A stretch of 64,000 bases of DNA, taken from contig NZ_NSKE01000005.1 of NCBI RefSeq assembly GCF_002287075.1, positions 186,001-250,000 of the forward strand, written 5' to 3'. The translations under genes and the position numbers were made by a program. The stretch comes from Fodinibius salipaludis (GTDB lineage: Bacteria; Bacteroidota; Rhodothermia; Balneolales; Balneolaceae). Under the pieces are notes generated by a model, which searched no databases, was not told the origin of the DNA, and saw nothing but the letters and a program-made list of their open reading frames with translations. Positions 44,641 through 54,009 of this stretch are shown in pieces (positions within the stretch are counted from its first letter, which is position 1; every line of letters starts with the position of its first letter).

Positions 44641-47600
44641 ATGCGAGACAATCCTACTGTTACTCCTTTTGAAGAAATTACAACCGAGGACTACCCCGGC
44701 ATTTTTGGCGACTTTGATGGGGACGGAATCCCCAACGCCGACGATCCCAACCCACAACGGGCTGGCGACACCGATACGGTCGAGGAGACCAAGCTTACCG
44801 ACGAAATCAAACAACTGATTGACTTGCGAGGCGACTACCAACAGGCCTTGGCGGAGGTAACCAGCAAGCTCAAAGACCTGCAACCGAAAGCTACGGTCAA
44901 GGGCCGCGTAAAGTCTCCCTACTCGGTCATCAATAAATTGCGTCGCAAACGTATTAAGACTGATATCAAGCAGGCTAATGCAGATGAGCTTTATATCCAA
45001 GGCCTGACCGATATGGCCGGATGTATGATTGTGCTAGCTAACCAAGCTGAGCTGGACCAAGTAGTCAAAGAAATTTCTTCAGGAACAATCGGAGAAGTAT
45101 TTGAACATGAAGACAAATACGCCGAACCCGTTGGTGGCTACCGAGCGCACCATTTTATCGTGATGGCTGGCACCGCCGGTGATATTCCCGTCGAGATTCA
45201 GGTTAAAACCCAGCGGATGGCACAAATAGCAAAAGCCGCTCACACACCGTACAAAAATGGCAGACTCAATACCCAACGAATGAACCAGCTCACCGACCTG
45301 GCTTGGCAAGCTGATCAAGGTGATGAGCAGGCAGCCAGTTCTATCGACGCCCTCCTTGGAAATCCAGAAAAATTAACCAGCGAATTGACGACCCGCGAGA
45401 ATCCTTCGAGCCAGCTACAGCAACTTCAAGACTCCTTCACCAAAACCGTAAAGAAACTAGCCCTCGCCTTTTCCCTCGACAGGTTTCCCAACGAACATCG
45501 CGAGCAAGCCTTGGAGCTATTTCGTGGCCACGGAAAAGTAATTGGGGTCGATTTCGACGAGATATTTTCGGCGGCCCAACAAGACACGAAAACCCCTGAA
45601 AAAGAAGGCGATCAATCATACCAACCTTCCGAAGATCGCGCGGGAGAGGCCGAATATGGAAGCCGTTTTTCCGGCCTCCATTTAAAAAAGTTCGACCCCA
45701 TTAAACTCTCGAAATCCGAACGCCGGAAAGCCAACGAGGCGGCACTGGCCGTCTTGGAAAAAGAGGACCGGGCGATTACCGAATCCGATCTGGATCTACT
45801 CCGACAATACACCGGCGCCGGCGGGCTCGGATATGGCGAAGACGCAACCGGAACCGAGCGTGGCCTGCTCAACGAGCATTACACCTCCTACCCATTAGTC
45901 AGACTTATTTGGGATAAACTCCAAACCATGGGCGTGGATGGTGGCAACATTTTAGAACCCGGGGCGGGCGTAGGTAATTTTGCAGGCTTCCTTCCCAAAC
46001 GCGATGCTTATCGCATGCTGATGGTCGAGCGGTCGGCAGTGAGCTCTCGCATTGCCCAGCTCTTGTACCCAAGTCAGCTGGTCCGGCACGAAAACTTTGC
46101 CCAGACCGACCTTTCACTATATAATCTCACAGGAGCCATAGGCAATGTCCCCTTTGGCGATATCAAAATTCATACCCAGCGAGACCCGCTGGCTTCCCTA
46201 AATCCGCGCATCCACGACTACTTTATCCTGAAGTCCCTGGACGCCCTCCAACCCGGCGGATTTTTGGCGGTAATTACTTCGGTCGGTACCATGGACAAGA
46301 AGGATCCGGCCATCCGACAGGCCATGGCCCAACGAGCCCGATTTGTGGGTGCCTACCGGCTCCCGTCCACCGCGTTCAAAGACAATGCCGATACCCTAGT
46401 CACCACGGATCTGATCTTGTTTCAGAAATACCCCGATATTGACGGCGAAACTCATCCTGACATAAGCAGTGAATTAAACCAGCTGTTTGCCTATGAGGAA
46501 CTGGCCGTCAGCATCACCGAACATAAGGGCCAGTCTTACGGGGCCTATTATAACCCCTATTATCAGAAATATCCCCAACAGGTATTAGGTGAGCATATTC
46601 AAGGACACGACATGCAATTCCTGACCCGCATGGGCGTAAAAGGCCAAGTTGATGCGACTTTGACCGGTAAGGTTCTTGGAGATAACCTTCGCTTCCCATA
46701 CCCGCTTCCGGGGAAGATGCCGTTCTACCGGATCCCCGATGAAGGCGTGCGCCTGGAGACGACCCGCGATTATCACGCCGGGAATATTGTCTGGCACGGG
46801 GAGAAATTCTACGAAAAACAGCGCCATTATTTCAAACCTGTTACCGTAGGTGGATCGGATAAAGCGGGTGACGGCCTTCGCGCCAAGATAAGCTCGGCCT
46901 GCCAAATGCTAAACAAATACGATGATTTCGTCACGGCGCTGGCTCAAGACAGCGAGCAAAAAGAGCCGCTTCGCGGAGAGTTTAAGAAGCTACTTCAATC
47001 TCATATCGATGCCTACGGCATTCCCGACGAAGATGAGGATATTCGCGAGGTATTCCGCTATGACAACCGGTTGTATAAGCTGACGACCTTTGTGAAGCGC
47101 GATCCGATCAGCGAAGAGCTGGTCTATGCCGATATTATCGATGCCGACTCGATGTTCAACCGCAACTACGTACCAGCGGTTTCCAACTCAAATGATCTGG
47201 CCGAAATTGCCATGTACGGCCGCTCCATCGGCGAAGAGCTGAGCCTTGATTTCTACCAGTCCACCTACAAAGGAGGCACAGCCAGCCGGTCGGAGCTCAA
47301 CAAAGCTATCGAGGACCATCCGGAGTTCTTTTATAACCCAGAGTCCAATAACTACGAGTTTCGCTATCAATACCTGGCCGGCAATGTCCGGCGCAAGCTG
47401 GAAATAGCCGAAGACAACCAGCTGGAAAAAAATACCGAGGCCCTGAAGGCAGTTCTCCCCGATTGGATTGATGCCTACAGCATTACTGTCGATCCGCGCC
47501 ACATTTTTACCTACTTGCCCACGAAAGTGCTTACCAAGTGGATAAAAGATGAGCTGGGCTATCGGGACGTACATATCGGGCTCGTCAAAGACAAAGCCGA

Positions 47601-50600
47601 ACTCGGCAACCGCTTCTATATGAAACTTCGCAAAGGCGGGCGGTATATTAAAAATGGAGAAGAAACGGCCGATGACTGGAACCAGGGTTGGGGCGAGACG
47701 CCGTTCAGCAAGATCATCAATAATTACATTCAGGATTCCAGTTTCCCGCTGGTCTTCTACGACGAGGACGACAACATGCTCCCGAATATGACGCTCAAAC
47801 GAGCCGAAGAAAAGGGCTTTACAGCTTTGATCGAGCGTTCCCGCGCCAAACAACGGACCCATAACGACCAGATGCTGACGCGCGTGCCCCAAAAGTTCAA
47901 CCAATGGGTACGTACCAAGGCTTCCACGGAGATTCGCGAGCTGATCGAAGAGGCCTATAACCACGAATATAACGCCCACATCAATCCTCAATTCGACGGG
48001 GCCACCCTCCGCGTTCGGGGCATGTCGGACACCTTCTATGGCGTCAAAGATTTTGCGGTGTACAAACACAACCGCGCGGTCGCCGAGAAACTGGTTTGGA
48101 ACGGACGCGGCGCCAACTGCCACGACGTCGGCGCCGGAAAAACGCTCTCCTCCATTATTGCCTCGCAAGTGCTGCTGCAGCAAGGCGCCTGCCACAAACC
48201 CATGTTCGTAGTGCCTGGGAAAGTGCAGGAAAAGTGGGTCGAGGAATACGCGATGCTGTTTCCCGAAGCCAAAATTCTCAACATGAAAATGACCGGCACC
48301 GAACGCCACAAGGAGCTGACTATGGCCCAGCTTTATAACTGGGATGCGATCTTTATTGCTGACCATGCGTTCAAGAGCCTGCCGCTCTCTCCATCGGTGC
48401 AGCAGAATATGTACAGCGAGCGCGTGGAATACTTTGATCAAATGATCGAAAACTTTGACGCGCTTATCGAAGAAGACGATGCTCTCAGCTCCACGGCTAA
48501 GAGGTCGATGGTTACGCGCCTGGAGAAGATGAAAGAAGAATGGGAGGCCAAGCTCCGCAATATAGCAAGTGCTAAACGATTAGAGACCGATATCTTTTTT
48601 GACGAGCTCGGTGTGGATGCCCTTTTCTTTGACGAAGCCCACTTCTACAAAAATGCACTGGGCAGCGCCAAAGCCGCCAAGCTGGGTATTGCGGCTAACA
48701 AACCTTCCCAACGAGCCGAAGATGCCCTTCAAAAAACAAAGTGGCTGTTTTCGAAAATAGGTTACCGAAACGTGTTTGTCCTAACCGCTACACCGGTGGT
48801 GAATTCCCCAGTGGAGGTTTGGCACATGCTTAACCTCTGTGCTCCGGATCTGTTGGAGAAATACCAGATTGCCAACCTCGATAACTTCATCAACCAGTTT
48901 GTCCGCGAGGAAGAAAAGATCGTCAAAAAGACCAACGGCGAATACCGAACCGAGCGCGTGGTGGCCGGGTACTATAACCTCCCCGAAATGCGGGCGATTA
49001 TCGATGAGGTTATGGACATCAAAAGCTATGATCAGCTAGTGGGATTTTACGAGAAGTTTCCAGACCTGCTCAAAAATGATAGCGGTAACCTCGTAAAAGA
49101 TGAACAGGGCCAAACTAAAGTGTTAAAGCCAAAGTTCAAGCGCCCCGAGGCCGAAACCAAACAGCAGGTTATTGAGCCCAGCGAAATTCACAAGCTGCTC
49201 TTTGATGATATCATTCTCCGGGCCGATAACATCTTGGACTGTATGCGCCAGCGCGGATGCCAGACCAAAGACAATTTCTTGGTCATTACCGGCGATGGCA
49301 GCAAAATTGCGACCGACCTCCGCGTATATGACCACAGCTTCGCAGGCGTAGATGGAAAGTTTCTGAAGCTGGGCGCCCTGGTCGATAACGTAGCCGAAAG
49401 TTACGCCTACCGCGAAAACCCCGCTCCCAAGCGAATCCCGGAAAGCATATATGGCGATTACTTCTCCAAGATGAATGCCGTCAGAGAAAACCCGAACCCT
49501 TACGATGGACAGTCCCGCCACAAACTTATTAAAGAACTCAAATCCCTGGAATACTTTGAGGAAGTAGCCGGTGAGATCGAAGCCACCGAAGGCGACCTTC
49601 ACGAAGTCCCCGTTGGGAAGCAGTTCTTGCTTAACAAGATTGAAAAACAGCGCGAGAAGCTCTCCGATGGATCGGACGCCATGGAAGAAACCTTCGACCG
49701 GGCGGTGATGATTGTTCAGGCCCTGTATAGCGGGCGCAAGAATCCGGCTGCCCCATCCTTTCGCAACCAAATCATCTTCTGCGACTGGATCTCCGTAGAA
49801 GGTCAAAAAGGCGGAAGTTACCACCAGCTTATTAAGCAAGAACTCACCAAAGCTGGGATTCTGGCCACCGAAATTGCCATTATTAATGGTTCTATTATTG
49901 GCACCGACGGGAAAGGAGACGACTATTTTGTCTCTTCGTCCGATGACAAGGAAGCCCTCAAAAAACAGGTTCAGGACGATTTCAACGTCGGCAAGTACCG
50001 GGTGCTGATCGGTAACCAGTCCATTGCCGAAGGCATGAACCTGCAAAAATGGACCACTGACCTGCATCACATGGACGTGCCCTACACGCCCTCCCAGATT
50101 CAGCAGCGCAACGGGCGCGGGCTCCGGCAGGGGAACCAGCACCCGAAAGTAAACATCCACTTTTACCTGATGAAGGATTCCTTCGATCAGTACCGCCTGG
50201 AGTTGGTCAGCAAGAAACAAAGCTGGATTGACGAGCTCTTCTTTGGAGATGGCCGGGAAACCTCCGCTGACTCCGAGGGAGAATCCCTGGAATACGAGCA
50301 GATGGTGGCCGCCACCAACTCCGACCCCAGAGTTAAAGAGTTTTTCGGCTCCAAAGCCCAAACCAAGGTACTGAAAGCTCGCATCGAATCACTTCTCAGT
50401 GAGACCCAGCGGCTCCAGTCCTCTCTGTCCCAAGCAAGTCAAGATGTTGCCAAAAGAAGTAAACGCATGGAATCGGCTATCCAGCGGGAGCAATCCCTCA
50501 TCGATTCGAAGTTGCCTAAATCAGCCCAACACGCCCTTGACCAAGGACTCATTCGCATCGGCTGGCTAGACTACAGCGGTGAGTTCGGTACCATCGAAAA

Positions 50601-51888
50601 CAACCTGTCTTCCGACGGCAAACGCATTCCTCGGTTCCGTCACGAGCTTACTCTGGAAGTGCCCAAAAATAACGCCAACGGACGGGTGCTGTTTAATCTT
50701 ATCCCTGATCCCAACGCTCCAAACCGAAGCTTCTACAACAAGATCAAATGGAGCTCCATTAAGCAAATGGCAGGCGATCAGCTGAATAAGGAATTTGGCT
50801 GGAGTATGGACGAGCCGGTCCAATCGGGCCGAAGCCTGGCGGGAAACAAAGGGAATATCATCGCCGACGAATCTGACTTTTACGCCCATTACGAATTAGA
50901 TATCGAAGCCGAAAAACAGAAAACAGGCCCAGACGGCACCGAAGTAACCTACGATCAAATCAAGCAACGGCTGGGCATGTATAACACCGAGCGGTGGCTG
51001 CCGATCATTAAACAGAAACTAGCCGAGCTCTTCCTGGCCTTGGAACGAGGATGGCAGCAATCAGCCCAGGCCCGCATTGAGCAGATTACCTCGGAGCTGA
51101 AACGCTCGAAGAAAACCCTGCGCGAACTGGAGGCCACTCACCAGCAAACCCAAAAAGAATTGGAGCAAGCCCAATTGGATCTCACCTCCAACCAAAACAC
51201 CGTAACCAAACTGCAAGATGTAGTCAACGAGTTAGTCAAAACCAAATTTTCTGACCGTTCTGAATTGTACGAAGAACTCAACCGCATTGCGCCCACCTAT
51301 GGCGTAACAGGAACCGTTCGGGTGCGTGAGGTTGGTATTTATCGCGACAGTTCACCGGAGGAAAAAATACGCCCGAACCGATCTAGTAAACAGACAACGA
51401 AATCTCTCCCCATGCCTCTGAGAACCTTATTTGGCAACCCACTGGTGTACGCGGGCTCCGTTGGTGAATTGGAGTTTATTGACACAAAAGGATTTATGCA
51501 GCGCATACTTTCTGAGGATGAGGATCTAGCCATGATTATCGACGCCGAGGGAACAACGCTTTTTGCCTTTCCAACCCAGCGCATGAAGCTCCTAAAAGGA
51601 GCCTTTGACAACGGGGATGCCGAGCAGATGTACGAAGAGTTCCACCATTTCCCGCCGGACGAATACGACTACGAGCTGTTTCCGCCCTCCGGTGCCGAAT
51701 TAACGGCGGTCGGTCACGCCGAACGCATTATGTACGACAGCGATAAGGTGATATACCCTGGCGACGAGAAGGGCGAAAACCACCAGTACTACCACTATTT
51801 CGACGACGGCAAACGTCCTGTCTTCCAATATGGTGACGTATACATCATTACGAACCTAAACATTGACGGACGCGGCATCCTTAATTAA
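44641..51888 (+). CDS. Giant polyvalent protein: RelA/SpoT-type domain, DNA methyltransferase and SF2 helicase (DarB-like)
   Basis: A 2415-residue protein, about a third of the virion block. Residues 24-38 are a Ca-binding-like DFDGDGIPNADDPNP. Residues about 55-235 match RelA/SpoT nucleotidyltransferases: KSPYSVINKLRRK (91-103), TDMAGCMIV with Asp124, GGYRAHH (165-171) and VEIQVKTQRM with Glu185; the Arg usual in DxxGxR is Met129. A methyltransferase has motif I LEPGAGVGNF (438-447) and motif IV GNVPFGD (501-507). An SF2/SNF2-like helicase has DVGAGKT (1162-1168), DEAH (1331-1334), LTATP (1381-1385) and QQRNGRGLRQG (1821-1831). A coiled coil spans about 2145-2202. Methylase-helicase order as in phage P1 DarB suggests that it protects incoming DNA. 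Confidence 0.88.
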   Translation: MRDNPTVTPFEEITTEDYPGIFGDFDGDGIPNADDPNPQRAGDTDTVEETKLTDEIKQLIDLRGDYQQALAEVTSKLKDLQPKATVKGRVKSPYSVINKLRRKRIKTDIKQANADELYIQGLTDMAGCMIVLANQAELDQVVKEISSGTIGEVFEHEDKYAEPVGGYRAHHFIVMAGTAGDIPVEIQVKTQRMAQIAKAAHTPYKNGRLNTQRMNQLTDLAWQADQGDEQAASSIDALLGNPEKLTSELTTRENPSSQLQQLQDSFTKTVKKLALAFSLDRFPNEHREQALELFRGHGKVIGVDFDEIFSAAQQDTKTPEKEGDQSYQPSEDRAGEAEYGSRFSGLHLKKFDPIKLSKSERRKANEAALAVLEKEDRAITESDLDLLRQYTGAGGLGYGEDATGTERGLLNEHYTSYPLVRLIWDKLQTMGVDGGNILEPGAGVGNFAGFLPKRDAYRMLMVERSAVSSRIAQLLYPSQLVRHENFAQTDLSLYNLTGAIGNVPFGDIKIHTQRDPLASLNPRIHDYFILKSLDALQPGGFLAVITSVGTMDKKDPAIRQAMAQRARFVGAYRLPSTAFKDNADTLVTTDLILFQKYPDIDGETHPDISSELNQLFAYEELAVSITEHKGQSYGAYYNPYYQKYPQQVLGEHIQGHDMQFLTRMGVKGQVDATLTGKVLGDNLRFPYPLPGKMPFYRIPDEGVRLETTRDYHAGNIVWHGEKFYEKQRHYFKPVTVGGSDKAGDGLRAKISSACQMLNKYDDFVTALAQDSEQKEPLRGEFKKLLQSHIDAYGIPDEDEDIREVFRYDNRLYKLTTFVKRDPISEELVYADIIDADSMFNRNYVPAVSNSNDLAEIAMYGRSIGEELSLDFYQSTYKGGTASRSELNKAIEDHPEFFYNPESNNYEFRYQYLAGNVRRKLEIAEDNQLEKNTEALKAVLPDWIDAYSITVDPRHIFTYLPTKVLTKWIKDELGYRDVHIGLVKDKAELGNRFYMKLRKGGRYIKNGEETADDWNQGWGETPFSKIINNYIQDSSFPLVFYDEDDNMLPNMTLKRAEEKGFTALIERSRAKQRTHNDQMLTRVPQKFNQWVRTKASTEIRELIEEAYNHEYNAHINPQFDGATLRVRGMSDTFYGVKDFAVYKHNRAVAEKLVWNGRGANCHDVGAGKTLSSIIASQVLLQQGACHKPMFVVPGKVQEKWVEEYAMLFPEAKILNMKMTGTERHKELTMAQLYNWDAIFIADHAFKSLPLSPSVQQNMYSERVEYFDQMIENFDALIEEDDALSSTAKRSMVTRLEKMKEEWEAKLRNIASAKRLETDIFFDELGVDALFFDEAHFYKNALGSAKAAKLGIAANKPSQRAEDALQKTKWLFSKIGYRNVFVLTATPVVNSPVEVWHMLNLCAPDLLEKYQIANLDNFINQFVREEEKIVKKTNGEYRTERVVAGYYNLPEMRAIIDEVMDIKSYDQLVGFYEKFPDLLKNDSGNLVKDEQGQTKVLKPKFKRPEAETKQQVIEPSEIHKLLFDDIILRADNILDCMRQRGCQTKDNFLVITGDGSKIATDLRVYDHSFAGVDGKFLKLGALVDNVAESYAYRENPAPKRIPESIYGDYFSKMNAVRENPNPYDGQSRHKLIKELKSLEYFEEVAGEIEATEGDLHEVPVGKQFLLNKIEKQREKLSDGSDAMEETFDRAVMIVQALYSGRKNPAAPSFRNQIIFCDWISVEGQKGGSYHQLIKQELTKAGILATEIAIINGSIIGTDGKGDDYFVSSSDDKEALKKQVQDDFNVGKYRVLIGNQSIAEGMNLQKWTTDLHHMDVPYTPSQIQQRNGRGLRQGNQHPKVNIHFYLMKDSFDQYRLELVSKKQSWIDELFFGDGRETSADSEGESLEYEQMVAATNSDPRVKEFFGSKAQTKVLKARIESLLSETQRLQSSLSQASQDVAKRSKRMESAIQREQSLIDSKLPKSAQHALDQGLIRIGWLDYSGEFGTIENNLSSDGKRIPRFRHELTLEVPKNNANGRVLFNLIPDPNAPNRSFYNKIKWSSIKQMAGDQLNKEFGWSMDEPVQSGRSLAGNKGNIIADESDFYAHYELDIEAEKQKTGPDGTEVTYDQIKQRLGMYNTERWLPIIKQKLAELFLALERGWQQSAQARIEQITSELKRSKKTLRELEATHQQTQKELEQAQLDLTSNQNTVTKLQDVVNELVKTKFSDRSELYEELNRIAPTYGVTGTVRVREVGIYRDSSPEEKIRPNRSSKQTTKSLPMPLRTLFGNPLVYAGSVGELEFIDTKGFMQRILSEDEDLAMIIDAEGTTLFAFPTQRMKLLKGAFDNGDAEQMYEEFHHFPPDEYDYELFPPSGAELTAVGHAERIMYDSDKVIYPGDEKGENHQYYHYFDDGKRPVFQYGDVYIITNLNIDGRGILN

Positions 51889-51906
51889 CCCTTATCGAAC
51901 CAACTT

Positions 51907-52428
51907 ATGACACAACGAATATTTGCAAAAAATCCAACTCACTTGGATGTAATCGAAAACCCAACAACCCCAAAACCTGCAACTATGGCAAAACAAACAA
52001 CTACCGAAAAAGCGGTAAGCGAATTTAAGCAGCAGCTTATCACTGCCGGATACATTGTGGGCGGCCAGGCAATTGGTGCGCAGCTTAATGGGCTGGCCGT
52101 GCCTGCTATTCTTGGCGGAAGCTCGGCTACCGTCCAGCAAGCGGCCCGCGTTGGCCTCCCGCTCACCCTCGGCATGGCCTTTACCATGTTTACCAAAAAC
52201 AAACACCTTCGCGGTCTGGCCATGGGGCTCGGCGTGCAAGGCGTGATGGAACTAATCAAATTCGTCATGCCCGACTGGACGCCCTCCCAGGGCCTGATGG
52301 AAGGCAGCGAATACCTGTGGGATGAGGAAAACTTAGCGCCACAACCAGCACCACCGGTCCCCCTCCCCAAAGAAACCGGCCACGTCTCTCAAATCGAAAC
52401 CGTATTTGAAGATACCGTGGAGGTGTAA
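51907..52428 (+). CDS. Membrane protein with several hydrophobic segments
   Basis: A 173-residue protein. A polar N-terminus with two NP motifs (FAKNPTHLDVIENPTTPKP) is followed by three hydrophobic stretches (about 46-72, 84-97 and 101-120) rich in Gly and Ala, and a Pro-rich acidic tail. It is encoded just before the capsid candidates and may be an internal membrane protein of the virion. An in-frame ATG at 51985 (MAKQTTTEK) could be the real start. No family is recognised. Confidence 0.65.
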   Translation: MTQRIFAKNPTHLDVIENPTTPKPATMAKQTTTEKAVSEFKQQLITAGYIVGGQAIGAQLNGLAVPAILGGSSATVQQAARVGLPLTLGMAFTMFTKNKHLRGLAMGLGVQGVMELIKFVMPDWTPSQGLMEGSEYLWDEENLAPQPAPPVPLPKETGHVSQIETVFEDTVEV

Positions 52429-52535
52429 TCGGCAACCCATTTTTCTCATAGCTCTTGCTGACTAGGGACTGCCTGCGGGAACAAGCAGTAGGCCACAACG
52501 GCCCCACTTACAACCCTTTTAACTAACAACGAACT
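52429..52535. other. 107-base gap before the first capsid candidate
   Basis: It carries a small hairpin (CTGC...GCAG, about 52470-52490) and a C-rich leader up to the ATG. A promoter for strong capsid expression would be expected here, but no clear box is seen. Confidence 0.3.
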
Positions 52536-53156
52536 ATGAGTAACCAAATTTCTAAAAAAGCTATTGTCCCCGCCAGCGCGCGCATCAAAACCTATTTTGA
52601 TACCCAGCAAGTCACCCAAAATGGCGCTGTCGTTAACTTCTTTCCGCCAAACTCAACGCGGAAAATCACCCGCAACAATTACGTAGGCAATCCTTTTCCG
52701 GGCGAACTCAAGCGACGCATACTCGCCCTTTCCTTCGAGGTGACCAAGCAATTCATTGAGGACGATGAGACCAACGGCATCGATGCCCGCGGGATCGTCA
52801 ACTCGCTAAAAGATGCTGGCGTCATTTTGCAGGCCGATAATGACAATAAGGAGTTCCTGCGCGTGCCCATCTCCAAGCATTCCAACTTCTCCGGCACTGA
52901 CGTGCAGTTGGTAGCCGGAACGGCAAATACCGTAGATGCCCCGGTGGTCTTCAAACGTATCGCTGCCCTTCGTTCAGCGGACGAATACCGCCTGGCCGAT
53001 CCCTTCGATCTGGCTGTGAATCAGACTCTGTCGCTGTCGGTTCATTTCGAGGATTCCTCGGTGTTCCCAAGTGATGAAAACTGGACAACGTCCGGCCAAG
53101 GCCTGCTGTACCTGCGCGCCAGCATTGTCGTGGCTGAGATGAAGCCCGAAAAATAA
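52536..53156 (+). CDS. Candidate major capsid protein (small beta-rich protein)
   Basis: A 206-residue soluble protein without signal or membrane helix. Its sequence suggests many beta-strands broken by polar turns (NGAVVNFFPPNSTRKITRN; FLRVPISKHSNFSGTDVQL; NQTLSLSVHFEDSSVF; GLLYLRASIVVAEM). One helix (ELKRRILALSFEVTKQFI) lies near residues 49-68. Length and pattern fit a single jelly-roll capsid protein. It is followed at once by a strong terminator, as expected for a gene needing its own high expression, and then by a second beta-rich protein. The assignment rests on context, not on recognised homology. Confidence 0.55.
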   Translation: MSNQISKKAIVPASARIKTYFDTQQVTQNGAVVNFFPPNSTRKITRNNYVGNPFPGELKRRILALSFEVTKQFIEDDETNGIDARGIVNSLKDAGVILQADNDNKEFLRVPISKHSNFSGTDVQLVAGTANTVDAPVVFKRIAALRSADEYRLADPFDLAVNQTLSLSVHFEDSSVFPSDENWTTSGQGLLYLRASIVVAEMKPEK

Positions 53157-53165
53157 TCCCTTGAT

Positions 53166-53200
53166 CCGGCAGCGGCCATCGGGTCGTTGCCGGCTTTTTT
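53166..53200 (+). terminator. Terminator between the two capsid candidates
   Basis: CCGGCAGCG (53166-53174) pairs with CGTTGCCGG (53185-53193; one G-T pair), followed by CTTTTTT. It is the only strong terminator inside the virion block. Confidence 0.8.
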
Positions 53201-53226
53201 ATTGCCCTAACTCCTATCTGACCACC

Positions 53227-54006
53227 ATGAAAATTGTAAAGAATTTTATTCCTCCAACCGAGTCTACGCCCTTTAATCCGGCCAAAGCCATTGAAATTCC
53301 AGCCGGTGGCACCGGTCACATTATGATGAATGGCATGGGCGGGGAAAGTTTTGGTGTCCGAAAGATATTGCCCTATGCCCCTGACATGAATACCATATTT
53401 GTCTCTGCTCGACTCAATGAAGATTTGTACCTGTTTCGCGACCTGCAGCTTTCCGTAGTACACCGACTTTTCCAACAGATCGACGGCCTGCTGGCCCCGT
53501 TCATTATTCAGAAAAGCAACAGCCTGGTATTCGAGCTGACCAATACCCACAGCGCAGCTCAGACCGTAAATATCCAACTCATTGGCTACGATCATTACAG
53601 CCTTACCAAACTGATCAACATCTACTCTGACATTGGCAGTCCGATGCCGCAGCCGCGCTTTCTCTACGGGCAAGCCACACTTGCAGCTGGAGCGGTCAAT
53701 ATCGACATGGGCGTCAAAGCTAAAAGCATTGACGTGGAAGCTCGGCGTCTGGCCATGAGCAGCGACCGGCCCGGCGATATCACTGCCAGCCTGAAAGTCT
53801 ATAATACGACCATCCGCAACGAGGTCTACCTGGAACAGCTCAACGACGAGTTCGGACAGTTTTATGCCAACGTCCCTTTTATCATCGGCTCCAATATGCC
53901 GTTTCAGGTTTATGCGTCCAACAAAGGACCATCTCAAGCCAACGTAAGTTTCCTCTGCGAATCCTACGTGGTTCAAAAGTCCGATGCCAACCCGCTGGAG
54001 GTATAA
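53227..54006 (+). CDS. Second beta-rich capsid candidate
   Basis: A 259-residue soluble protein from ATG 53227; the frame extends upstream into the terminator, which excludes the earlier TTG. It has alternating hydrophobic strands throughout (AIEIPAGGTGHIMMNG; NSLVFELTNTHSAAQTVNIQLIGYD; GDITASLKVYNTTIRNEVYLEQL; PFQVYASNKGPSQANVSFLCESYVV). The pattern could build one or two beta-barrels. Phages such as P23-77 use two different single-barrel capsid proteins from neighbouring genes, and the pair here has the right sizes. No homology is proven. Confidence 0.5.
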   Translation: MKIVKNFIPPTESTPFNPAKAIEIPAGGTGHIMMNGMGGESFGVRKILPYAPDMNTIFVSARLNEDLYLFRDLQLSVVHRLFQQIDGLLAPFIIQKSNSLVFELTNTHSAAQTVNIQLIGYDHYSLTKLINIYSDIGSPMPQPRFLYGQATLAAGAVNIDMGVKAKSIDVEARRLAMSSDRPGDITASLKVYNTTIRNEVYLEQLNDEFGQFYANVPFIIGSNMPFQVYASNKGPSQANVSFLCESYVVQKSDANPLEV

Positions 54007-54009
54007 CTG

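Noticed and set aside
47188-48441. 417-residue open frame on the minus strand (and 49123-50361, 412 residues)
   Set aside because: Both lie wholly inside the giant methylase-helicase gene in the opposite strand and have no recognisable domains; GC-rich codons create the open frames.
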